This document shows positions 15,132 through 25,968 of a stretch of DNA of 64,000 bases, piece after piece. Made by a program: the position numbers and the translations under genes. The notes below the pieces were generated by a model. It had not been told where the DNA came from, searched no databases, and saw nothing but the letters and a program-made list of their open reading frames with translations. The DNA comes from Oryza sativa Japonica Group (taxonomy: Eukaryota; Streptophyta; Magnoliopsida; Poales; Poaceae), in the NCBI RefSeq assembly GCF_034140825.1, contig NC_089039.1, forward strand, positions 28,408,501 to 28,472,500. The letters run 5' to 3'. Numbering within the stretch: the stretch's first letter is position 1; each line of letters begins with the position of its first letter.

Positions 15132-17611
15132 ATGGAGTCCTACGTGGGTGTCAAGGGGAAGAATGTCGTCGGGGGCGGCGACGTCGGCAGGGAGATGCCG
15201 GTGGCGCCACCGTCGTCGTCGTCGGCGGCGGTAGGGATGGTGGAGTTCCCGGCGGCGGCGGCGGGGCTGGGGTACGCCGGGATGACGGCGAAGGAGGCCG
15301 GGGGTGGTTACCAGGAGAGGAGGGTGGTGGTCGGCGAGATGGACTTCTTCAAGACGGCGGAGAAGCGTGGGGAGAGGAAGGAGCCGCCGCCGGCGACGGC
15401 GACGGCGGCGGCGAGTGGACACGCCGGTGCCTCGCCGGATGACCTCAGCCTCAACAAGGACGACCTCACCATCAATGTAACGGATCAGTTGATGCGTGAT
15501 GGTTTGAGAGATTTTTTTTTCTTGGTTGATGCGTGGTTTAATTTCGTGATCTTGTTGCGTCGCAGATGGGATTGCTCGTCGGCCGGAGGAGGAACAGCGG
15601 CAGCGAGGAATCCATCGTCGACGATGGCGGCGTCTCCTCCAACGACGAGGAGCACCGCGAGGCCAAAGCTGCGGTGAGCAAACAGCAGCAAAATCAATAG
15701 GATCTCTCTGTGTTTATAAATTCGCTTTTGAATTTCTGAATGCGAGGAGGAGAGATCGGTCTAGTGACCGTTTGCCGTTTTCTTCATCATCAGAAATTCT
15801 AGTTAGTGTAAACCGGAGAACAACAAAAATTGTTGTTGCCATGATCTGATCATAATTTTCTCTCGGAATTTATGATCAGCTGGCAGTAACCAAAGCTGAG
15901 ATTGGGCGGCTGAGTGAGGAGAACAAGAGGCTCAAGAACATGCTGAGCAACGTGACCACGAAATACAACTCTCTCCAGATGCAGTTCGTCACACTGATGC
16001 AGCAGAGGAGATCAGTCCTAGCCGCTCCGATCCACCAGCAAGAGGTAATTAAGAAAAAAGAACAAATCATAATTATTACCATGCAAGATTCAAGATCGCT
16101 CATGGCAGCAATGCTCAAGATCGCTCATGTGGTGTAATTCATCGACGATTTGTATGATCGGCAGCTGCTTGATCCGGAGAAGAAGGAGCAAGAGGGGAGC
16201 CAGCAGCAGCAGCAGCAGCTGATCCCGAGGCAGTTCATCAGCCTCGGCTCCGCGTCGCTGCAGCCCGACGTCGAGGCGCCGCACTCCGTCGTCGTCGTCG
16301 GCGGCGATGTCTGCGCGCCGTCGTCGAGCAACCCCGACGCGGCGGTGCCGGCGATGATGCCGTTGCCGCATTTCGACCACCACAACCACCACCACCCCAT
16401 CCATGGTGGAAGGGAGAGGGGGAGCAGCCCGGCGGAGGCCGACCACCACCGCCACCATCAGCAAGAGCAGCCGCCGCCGCCGCCGCAGCAGCAGCAGCAG
16501 TTGCCGCCGAGCTGGCTTCCCGCCGACAAGGTGCCCAGGTTCCTCCCCGGCAAGGGGCCCGAGCCCGTCCCGGAGGCCGCCACCATGCGCAAGGCCCGCG
16601 TCTCCGTTCGAGCTCGCTCCGATGCACCCATGGTGTGTGTGTGTGTGTGCTCGATCATGTTCCATATGCAGCTAGTGTTCTTCTTCTTCGCATGGATGTT
16701 TGATATGGTGATGTGCAGATCAGCGATGGGTGCCAATGGAGGAAGTACGGGCAGAAGATGGCGAAGGGAAACCCTTGCCCGCGCGCGTACTACCGGTGCA
16801 CCATGGCCGCCGGCTGCCCGGTGCGGAAGCAGGTGTGTGTGCAAGATCGCCGGAGCGTACGAGCGTGTTTGATTTGCTGTGTCGTCGTCGTCGTCAATGG
16901 CGCGTTCGCTGATGTGCGGCCATGGTTTTGCAGGTCCAGAGGTGCGCGGAGGACAGGACGGTGCTGATAACGACGTACGAGGGGAACCACAACCACCCGC
17001 TGCCGCCGGCGGCGATGGCGATGGCGTCGACCACGGCGGCGGCGGCGTCCATGCTGCTGTCGGGCTCCATGCCGAGCGCGGACGGCAGCCTCATGGCCGG
17101 GTCCAACTTCCTGGCGCGCGCCGTGCTGCCGTGCTCGTCCACCGTCGCCACCATCTCGGCGTCGGCGCCGTTCCCGACGGTCACGCTCGACCTCACGCAG
17201 ACGGCGCCGCCGCCGCCGCCGGCGTCGTCGACGCAGCCGCAGCCGCCGCGCCCGGAGCCCGCGCAGCTCCAGGCGGCGCTCGCCGAGGCCGCGCGGCCGG
17301 TGGCGCTGCCCCAGCTGTTCGGGCAGAAGCTCTACGACCAGTCCAAGCTCTCCGCCGTGCAGGCCGTGGCCGGCACCAAGGGCTCCGACGGCGGCGCGCT
17401 CGCCGACACGGTGAACGCCGCGACGGCCGCGATCGCGTCGGACCCAAACTTCACCGCCGTGCTCGCCGCCGCGCTGACGTCGTACATAGGCAGTAGAAGC
17501 GGCAGCGGCGGCGCCGGCGCCGGCGGGAGCAGCGGCACGGTGCAGCCGCTGATGAGCGGCGGCGGCGATAGCTGTAGTAGAGACGACAAGATAGGAGAGC
17601 AAAACAGCTAA
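15132..17611 (+). CDS. WRKY transcription factor, group IIb
   Basis: Six exons: 15132-15476, 15566-15673, 15880-16044, 16165-16632, 16719-16832 and 16934-17611, giving 1878 bases (625 aa). Exon 2 begins [12 protein letters not shown]. Exon 3 encodes a leucine-zipper-like coil ([20 protein letters not shown], residues about 155-190), as in group IIb. [19 protein letters not shown] leads into WRKYGQK (Trp369), followed by a C-X5-C-X23-H-X-H zinc finger and [12 protein letters not shown]. The intron inside the WRKY domain, before VQRC, is the position known for groups IIa and IIb. The C-terminal half is Ala/Pro-rich. The family binds W-boxes (TTGACY) in nuclei, typically in defence and stress programmes. 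It could be OsWRKY58, the chromosome 5 gene I recall beside oryzasin-1, but I have not verified this, so no symbol is given. Donors of introns 4 and 5 lie in GT repeats. Confidence 0.93.
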
Positions 17612-18913
17612 AAACTTGATTCGCTAGCTGCAATTTTTTTGCTTGCTTCAAGTTTCGTTTGATTTTTGCTCGTACGTAATTTTTCTTTTTCTTTCAACAA
17701 AATTAGTTTGAATTACACAATTTGGAGTAGTTTTGATGTTTTTTTTTTCTCCGTCAGTCTCCTCGTGGATGGAGACAGAAATTTTGGTCCGTGTCACATA
17801 CGGAGTACAAATTTTTGCTGAATTTTATGTCAGCAACTTGGAGTAACAAATTTTGTGGGAGCCTAATTAAAGGGTGACCATTTTGTGTGAATTTGGACTT
17901 TGAATTGGTTAGTTGGTCGCACGCAGCGCAAGGCGTGGAGTCAATTTCGTGGCTACGTTGCCTCACATAGAGCTGAGTCACGCTCTGACATTTTTATGGT
18001 CGTCTCTGAATCGCGAGAAGAATAATGGCTGATCTCGTCACACTGCTGACTTGTTGGGCTTACAAATTCGTGCCATCACGAACTGACCATCCTGTGGTAG
18101 GAGTATTCAACAAAAACAGGGACTAAAATTTAGCCCCACTTTAATCCCTCCAACCAAACACCACCTAAGAATCAGTACTTTAATGTGAACAGTATTAGTC
18201 AAATGATAAATTTTGGATAGTCCATACAGAGCTAAGCAGGGCAAAGCACACCAGTTTTGATCGAAATATTAGTTCAAAAGAAATGGAAAAAAATCATATC
18301 CACAAGCATTGCCATATGAGGTACCGTATGTCTGAATTGGCCTTTTAGAAGGAAAAAGGCAGGAGCTCTGCAATTTATAGATTCAGGTAGTATAAAGCCA
18401 TCACATTACAGGTTTAGGGTGATGGCCACTTAAGCAAAATGCTTTCAAAGGAGATGCTAGTCTATGAAATTGAAAGCCAGATCACGCTGATTTATGTCTT
18501 GTATCACCAAAGCCGCCGTCTACATGTTGATGAACATATTCAAAAACTTTACATTTTTCTCAAGCCAAATGTCCCATCAGGCTATAAGTGCCCCAGTATT
18601 TTCTTTTCTCTTCTCCTTGGGTTTTATCTCGCAAAAGGATTGCCTCCAATCAGCTACTAGTACTGACTTGGCTTTCAACCATCCAATGATACAGACCAGA
18701 ACTATGTTTCTTTCTATTAGAAACATCAGTTTCATGATACAACAGATGTACATCTATGCAATAATAGAGTGGGCACACAAAATTTTGTGGAGATACCTCA
18801 CTAATTACCGAGCTAATTCGACCTTCACTCATCACCTCAATCATAAACAAAGCTAACAGAAAAAAAAAGGTAAATTACTCCTAGCTGTGACAGCCTGCAT
18901 AACAATCTGATGG
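17612..18913. other. Intergenic between WRKY and Era-like 3' ends
   Basis: The two genes are convergent. The sequence is AT-rich with no credible coding frame. A short relic of a rice MITE lies at about 18105-18172, containing GGGACTAAAATTTAGCCCC and CCAACCAAACACCACC. Nothing else is evident. Confidence 0.5.
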
Positions 18914-21282
18914 TCATAGTGCTTGAATCTCCCCTCCATAGCCATAACGCTTCAAAAGAAGTTCATCCTGCCGCCAGTTTTCCTTCACCTTGACCATTAT
19001 CTGTCCAATATATAGTATATTTGATATTAGGAAACTGCTCAGAACAAATCCTCAAGGTAGATCAAAATTTCACAGCCTCCAAACAAAGGAAGCAGTTACT
19101 ACCTCAAGATAGACCTTCTTTTGTAGGAAATCCTCGATATCAAGTCTTGATGCTGTTGCTAGCATCTTGATTGCTTTTCCATCCTGCAGTTGCCAAACAT
19201 GTTACAAAAATATATCCCACTAAAGCAATGCAAATAAGATGATTTCATGAAACTGCTTCATTCTACCCAAATATGCACCCCAAGTTATGGTATTTTCCTT
19301 AGCTATACTCAATGTTAACTTGAAAAAGATTAAACTTAACTGATTTCGTAACCATAAAATCCTGAAATATTCAGGCGCACAAAGGTACTGTTTTACTATT
19401 TTTTTTACCTTCCCAAGTATAATGCTTCTTTGTGATTCCTTCTCAACGAGTATCTCAACTTGAATAAAATCCTTGGCTGTAGGTCTGCTCTTGTAACTTA
19501 TGACATTAACCTGTCATAAACAAAGTCGCACATCTGACACATGCTGGCAGAAAAATGCCGCACAAAATTGATAGGTGCAAGCACCAGAAGATATACCTGA
19601 CAAGCATATGGAATTTCTTGACGATACTGAAGAAAAATCTTTTCTCTCACTATTTCCCCCACAAAAAATCTCTCAGGGTGCTCACTAGCTATGTCCTGGA
19701 ACGAGAATCACATGAACAAATATATTTGATATCTTGTAGTATCAGTATTTATTGGCTGCAGTTAAACATCAAAGCAAGCACTGGATATCGTGAGTAGCAC
19801 TATCTAAAGAACAAACATGATGCTATGGAAAAGACATATTATAGTCACACTATGGCTATCTGGTTTTACATGAGTACAGAAAAATTTGTGCCAAAGATGA
19901 AGAAACACTTGCAGAAATAGAATAAGAAAAAAAAATTCATCTAATACACCAATACCTTTGGATAGTAAGCAGGCCCCAGAGGGAGCTTTGATAATATCCA
20001 CTCCTTGATATCATCCACTCCATGCCCAAATTTAGCACTTATAGGTATGACGTCATCAGCATTAGTGAATTTTTGATACCACTGTGAAAATCGTAGCCAG
20101 TAAATCAATTACATCGAAGTAGAGGGAAAAACAAAACCATCTCCAAATTTTTGTAACGATATTTTACCTCAAGTTTCTTTGCAATTTCTCCTGGCTTTAT
20201 GAGATCTTTCTTGTTTAATACCAACAGTACTGGAAGCTCAGTATCTTTGTTCCCCACACCTTCTTCCAGTATTTCATCAATCTAAAAGGTACAAATGTCA
20301 GAATTTTAGATTGTATATTGGCATAATAATTTTTTTTTCATAATTCAGTCATCTCTTTCCTATGTTGCAATACCTTTTCAGGCATTTTGCAAGCATCAAC
20401 AACAACAAGCACACAATCTGCACTGCCAACGGCACTCCTAACATTCTTCATCATCATTGTGTCTAGCTTATGCATTTCCTTTTTGATGACACCTGGCGTG
20501 TCATAAAGTATTATCTGCAAACTAAATGATAACTCAGATTAGCAGTGAGAAATTAACATTTCCCCCTTTCATAGTCTATAATCCTAAAGCTTTAGAAACT
20601 AAAAGGTGATACCTGGTATTCTGGTTCAGAACATATACCAAGAATGCGATGCCGTGTGGTTTGCGGTTTGTCTGTCACAATTGAAAGTTTCTGACCAACA
20701 ATTTGGTTAATTAGGGTGCTCTTTCCAACATTTGGCTTTCCTAATACAGCAACATAACCTGTGCAAACACATGGTATATCAATATTACAACAACATGAAA
20801 AAATATTCATCTGCAGAATAGTTTCATTTGGAGATCATAAACTAAAAAGGCTGTTATTTCAGAATCGAAATGAAGAGGTGAATTTCACAGAAGCTAGAAG
20901 CCTCACCGCTGCGGTGGTTGGCACAATGAGAGGTGCCTAGCTCCTCCGACTCGTACTCGTCGAGCAGACACAGGCTCCGGTCCGGCTTCTCGATGAGCTC
21001 CAGACGCGGCCTCGTCGTCACCACTGCAGCCTCCTCCTCTTGCCATCCTTCCGCTTCTTCCTCCGCTTCTTCCCACTCTTCCTCTTCCTCCTCCTCCATT
21101 GCCAAGGAAGCCATACTCCCACCGGATACAACAACCCCAACCCTGCGCTCCAACCTCGAGGAGCGGATGCGGCTTCTTCGGGCCGCACACGGAGAGAAAC
21201 AAGGCATCGGCGGCGGCTGGAGAGCTCTACAGGGGAGACGAGGCGGCGGCGCGACGAGCCGCAGCGCGAGGCCTAGCTCCAT
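18914..21282 (-). CDS. Era-like GTPase, probably organelle-targeted ribosome assembly factor
   Basis: Nine exons on the minus strand: 21282-20907, 20758-20613, 20514-20374, 20281-20168, 20081-19956, 19695-19597, 19510-19409, 19183-19103 and 19000-18914, giving 1272 bases (423 aa). The first 60 residues are basic and rich in P, R, A and S ([16 protein letters not shown] ...), like a plastid or mitochondrial transit peptide. An acidic Glu-rich stretch follows. GTPase motifs: GKPNVGKST (G1, residues about 132-140), a Thr-rich PQTTRHR (G2), DTPG (G3), NKKD (G4) and SAK (G5). The C-terminal third is a KH-type RNA-binding domain with IILGKDGKAIK. Bacterial Era binds the 16S rRNA 3' end during small-subunit maturation; plant homologues act in plastids and mitochondria. 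Length fits the plastid ERL class (about 420-430 aa), but the compartment is an inference. The gene is divergent from SPB1. Confidence 0.92.
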
Positions 21283-21715
21283 GGCTGTCGCAAGCGAGAG
21301 CTCCTCGGCTTGGGAGTGTGGCTCGCCGCAGCAGAAGGGGATAAGAGGGATTATGACATGTGGGTCCCGGGCCCACATGTCATAGACACACGAGTGGCAA
21401 ATAGTGAAATGCGAGATGATACCGCCTATTTGCCACTCGTTTTTCTTCTCTTGGGCCGGCCCAATAAACGACGAAACGTTTTTCTTCTCTTGGGCTGGCC
21501 CAAAACGAGAAAGGACCGGCCCAACAAAGCCCATGGAGACCTCACCGCCATTACTAGCAAAGCCCGCGACAAAACGACCAACCGCTCGAGCAAAGCCTCC
21601 AAAACCCTAGCGCTCTCTCTCTCTCCCCCCCCACCCTCCCTTCGCCTATAGCTGAGGCGGCGGCTCGTCGGCGGCGGCGGCGGCGGAGGAGGAGGAGGAG
21701 GAGGAGGAGGCAGCA
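21283..21715. promoter_or_regulatory. Divergent promoter of the Era-like and SPB1-like genes
   Basis: 433 bases separate the two ATGs. A 39-bp unit is repeated in tandem (about 21438-21464 and 21477-21503); each copy carries TTTTTCTTCTCTTGGGC and ends in TTGGGCCGGCCCAA or TTGGGCTGGCCCAA. A further GGCCCA lies at 21518. AAACCCTA (telo-box) lies at 21602-21609. GGCCCA/TGGGCC plus telo-box is the known signature of plant ribosomal and nucleolar gene promoters. No TATA box is seen on either side. A GGC/GGA triplet run (21655-21712) forms the SPB1 leader. Confidence 0.75.
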
Positions 21716-24700
21716 ATGGGGAAGACGAAGGGGAAGCAGCGGCAGGACAAGTTCTACCACCTCGCCAAGGAGCAGGGGTACCGGAGCCGCGCGGCCTTCA
21801 AGCTGCTCCAGCTCGACGCGCGGTTCCGCTTCCTGCCGACGGCGCGCGCGGTGCTCGACCTCTGCGCGGCGCCCGGGGGATGGGTCCAGGTGGCCGTCAA
21901 CCACGCGCCCGTGGGGGCCTTCGTCGTCGGCGTCGACCTCGTCCCCATCCGCCCCATCCGCGGCGCGCACTCCCTCACGGAGGACATCACCACCACCAAG
22001 TGCCGCGCCGCCGTGCGGAGGCTCATGGACTCCAACGGCGTCGCCGCGTTCGACGTCGTGCTCCACGACGGGTCCCCCAACGTCGGTGGCGCGTGGGCGC
22101 AGGAGGCCACCGCGCAATCGTCGCTCGTCATCGACGCCGTGCGCCTCGCCACCATGTTCCTCGCCCCCAAGGGTGCCTTCATCACTAAGGTAATTATTTA
22201 TCCACAAATCCGCTCCTTTTAGGCGTAGTTGTTGCATTGTTGAATGGTCTTAGCTACTGCTTACATTAGCAGTTGGGAGTGATGCATTTTTCTTACCGAG
22301 GTTAAAAACTCAAAAACTTTATATGCTCTGTATATGCGATTAAAAAATTGTTCTACAGATTGTGATGAATAATTTTTAGTTTCGTAGGAAAGTGTTATGT
22401 AGTCCCTCTCGTATTGTAACAGGCTAGTGCAATTATTAGTTCATAGAGGTTGAGAACGATGCTATTAGTTCCCTCAGACAAAATTTCTCTAATGGGTGTT
22501 CCTGTATTTTCTGTAGCCCTCCTTAACCAGCTGTTCCTTGTCTTCTACAGGTTTTCAGGTCTCAGGATTACAACGCTATTATGTACTGTCTTAAACAGGT
22601 GCATATTACTCTAAGGTTTGATTACATTTTTCTTTTTCTAAATGTAGTTTCTTGATGTATCAAATATATCTGCATGCAGTTATTTGAGAAGGTTGAAGTC
22701 ACTAAACCTACTGCAAGTCGTTCTACGTCTGCAGAAATTTATATTATCTGTCTGAGATATAAAGCTCCTGCAAAGATTCAGCCAGAACTTTTGGATATAA
22801 AGCATTTGTTCAGTGTGGATCCAGATCCTAAAAAGGCATGTTGAAACATTTATCCTACTTATATTCTTGGTTTCTCATCTTTTCTGTGCTAGCATCCATT
22901 TGATGTTTTGAATTTTACGGCTTCTACAGGTTAGGGATCCTCTCAAGCCGGACAGACAGAAGAGGAACCGTGATGGGTAGGCTATCCCTATTACATCATC
23001 TCTGGATCTTGCCTACTAATTTTGGTTAATTCTATTTTTTCGTCTTAGCATACACTTCAATACAATGCTGGCCTGATTCCCAACTTTCAATTGTGTAATC
23101 ATTTACTCTTGACCCTAACTACCAAAATAGTATTTTTCCAGGATTTATAGCTTTAAATTTCCACTTGTATAGATGTCAGTTTTGTGGCAATATAGCATTT
23201 TGAATTTCTACATTGCACAATTTATGCAGATACGAAGAAGGAAATACAACATTGCGAAAAGTTGGTCTGGCTTCAGATTTTATATGGTCTGAGGGCCAAA
23301 CGCCCCTAGAGTTTCTTGGTTCTTTTAATGCAATTTCATTTGATGACCCAGCATCTCTTCCTATCAAGAACCATGAGCTTACTACAGATGAGGTAGTGGA
23401 CTAATGCCTTTCCTCCGTATGCTGGCTGATATATTGTCTTCTATATTGAATAGTCATATTGATGGCTGCATATTGTTTGCTGTGTGACAGATAAAAGCTC
23501 TTTGTGAGGATTTGTATGTACTGGACAAAAACAGCTTCAAGCATATCTTGAAGTAAGTAGTTTACCACATGAGGGTGATTACTGATGTATTTTATTGCAC
23601 AGATTAATTCTGTTGAGTTTAAGTGGTTATGGTTATCTATGTGTATAAGTTGGGATATTCAGAGCTTAGTCTTGTCAATATCATGAATGAAACTAATTTT
23701 GTATGATGCTGTTAGATGGCGGATACGCATACGGAAAGCACTATCATCTTCTGAAGTCACTAAAAAAACTGATGATACTGCGGTGGAAGTCAATGTCAAG
23801 GATGATGACCAACTTCTACAGGAAATGGAAGAATTGACGAGTGTCATTGATAGAAAGAAGAAGAGAGAAAAGAAGCGTCAATCAAAGCGCCGTGCAAAGG
23901 TATATCAGTCATGAGATATAGATGCTGCCATTGCCAAATGGGTGGTTAATTTGAGTTATGTGCTAATACACTGGTCTTTTCGTTCCAGGATAAAGCACGC
24001 AAAGCAACAGGAATGCAAATAGATGCTACAGGAGATAATTACGGCGATCCTGATTTGTTTTCTATAAGTGCTATCAAGGTTCATGCTGTTTCTGTAGTCA
24101 TATCCTGTGTGGTTCTTAAGTATTTAGTACTAATATTTGTTTAAAATCATAGGACAGGTGTTCATTTGCATGGCTATAATTTTCCTGAATTTGAAAGTGT
24201 GCTTCTTTTCTTTGCACTTGAAATATGCAACGTTCGTGCTCCTCAGTAAAGTTTCACTTTTATTGATCTCTCCATGCGACAATTTCTTAGTGTGGTAGCC
24301 TTTATCAGTATTCACAAACTTAGTAAATTGATTTTCGTTATGTTACGCTTTCTCAAAGTTACTTTCCCAGTATGAGCTGTATAGTCTACACTTGTCTTGT
24401 GTAATACTTACTATCATCTAAATAGATAGTTTGTGTCATTTTTCTGTAGGGCGGAAAAGAACTCCAAGCTATTGAATCGGCTGAGCTTAATGTAGAAGAT
24501 GCCCAAGGAGATAGTGAGAATGAGGATATTCAAACTCGTGAATACTCTGATGAGGAAATGGATTCTGACGAAGAACAGCAGAGGTAAATTTCGAAATTAA
24601 CACTCAATAAAACATACAATAAGCCGGTCATAAATTTTTACAGGTTTTATAATTTTACCGCAATCCCAAAAATGTGTAACATGGTAATCTTCCCAACCAG

Positions 24701-25968
24701 GTATGATGCCCAACTTGAGGAAATGCTTGATGAAGCTTATGAGCGTTATGTAACTAAAAAGGGTGGTGAAGTGAAACAAGAACGCAAGCGTGCAAAACGA
24801 GTAAATACTGATGCTGATGAAGAATTATTAGAGGTAATCTCTGACACATGGATCTTGTCTCAACCAAATGACAATTGCATCTTTCGGTCTCTCTGCATGC
24901 AATTGGGGTAGTTAATTATGCCAATTTACACACTGCCCTTTATATAACTAGATTGCATGGGTGGTAATAGTTGTTATCCTTATGGTCTGAACTTAATAGG
25001 GAGGTGAAGATGACGGTGACGATGTTGACATGGATCAAGGTTCTGATGAAGAGCAAGATCAAGAGACCAATCCCCTTTTATTATCCCTAGATGCAGAGAA
25101 ACCAACAAAAGAGCAGATGATGGAGCAGTGGTTCAGCCAGGATGTATTCACAGAAGCAGGAACAGGTGTGGTTGAGCAGAGTGATAGTGAAGATGAAAGA
25201 GAGCAGCTAACTAGGATTGCAAAAAAGAAGGCGGATTCTGGAAAGAAGGAAAAGTCTGCTAAAGCAAAACACTTGCAACAGGACGATTTTGAGATTGTGC
25301 CAGCAGAACCAGTCCGAACTGAAGATGACTCATCTTCATCTTCTGATGAGTCTGATGAACTAGATGAGGACCTCGACGATGACACAAAAGCTGAAGTACT
25401 AGCCTATGCAAGGAAGATGTTGAGGAAGAAACAGAGAGAGCAGATACTTGACGACGCTTACAACAAGTACATGTTTGACGACGAGGGTTTACCTAAATGG
25501 TTTGCTGAGGATGAAAAGAGGCATAACCAGCCTATGAAGCCTGTAACAAAAGAGGAGGTAGCTGCCATGAGGGCTCAGTTCAAGGAGATCGATGCTCGGC
25601 CAGCCAAGAAGGTCGCTGAGGCTAAGGCTCGGAAGAAGCGCGTCGCCATGAAGAAGCTGGATAAGGCGCGCCAGAAGGCAGATGCCATCGCAGATCAAAA
25701 CGACATAAACGAGCAGTCAAAGAGGAAGATGATCGACAGGATTTACAAGAAGGCGATTCCAAAGAAGCCCCAGAAGGAGTACGTTGTCGCAAAGAAGGGC
25801 GTTCAGGTGAGGGCTGGCAAAGGGAAGATACTGGTGGATAAGCGTATGAAGAAGGACAAGAGGGCCAGCAAAGTGAAGGGTGGCAAAGGAGCTAAGGGCA
25901 AGGGGAAGAAGGGCGGCGGCCAGAAAGGCGGTATGCGAGGGAAAGCTGGGAGGAAAGCCCAAAACTGA
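21716..25968 (+). CDS. SPB1: SPB1-type rRNA 2'-O-methyltransferase (FtsJ-like, 60S biogenesis)
   Basis: Eleven exons: 21716-22189, 22551-22598, 22680-22835, 22930-22976, 23230-23392, 23491-23552, 23716-23899, 23989-24078, 24450-24583, 24701-24833 and 25000-25968, giving 2460 bases (819 aa). The N-terminal FtsJ/RrmJ domain (about 20-200) has the SAM-binding DLCAAPGGW and the K-D-K-E catalytic tetrad: Lys29, Asp118 in VVLHDGSPN, Lys158 in FITKVF, Glu193 in SAEIYIIC. An acidic, coiled middle region follows (DUF3381-like), then a lysine-rich Spb1_C tail ending in [21 protein letters not shown]. Yeast Spb1 methylates the 25S A-loop in pre-60S particles in the nucleolus; the plant protein should do the same. 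Intron 3 starts with GC (AAG|GCATGT at 22836); using the nearby GT would bring in a stop at once. The long last exon encodes the conserved C-terminal domain. Confidence 0.95.

Noticed and set aside
16790-17602. 270-codon minus-strand frame opposite the last WRKY exons
   Set aside because: Arg/Gly/His-rich shadow of GC-rich sense codons; it has no family features.
21283-21534. N-terminal extension of the Era-like protein from upstream in-frame ATGs
   Set aside because: It would run through the shared promoter, its palindromes and GGCCCA motifs. The ATG at 21282 is followed by a good transit-peptide-like sequence and gives the usual family length.
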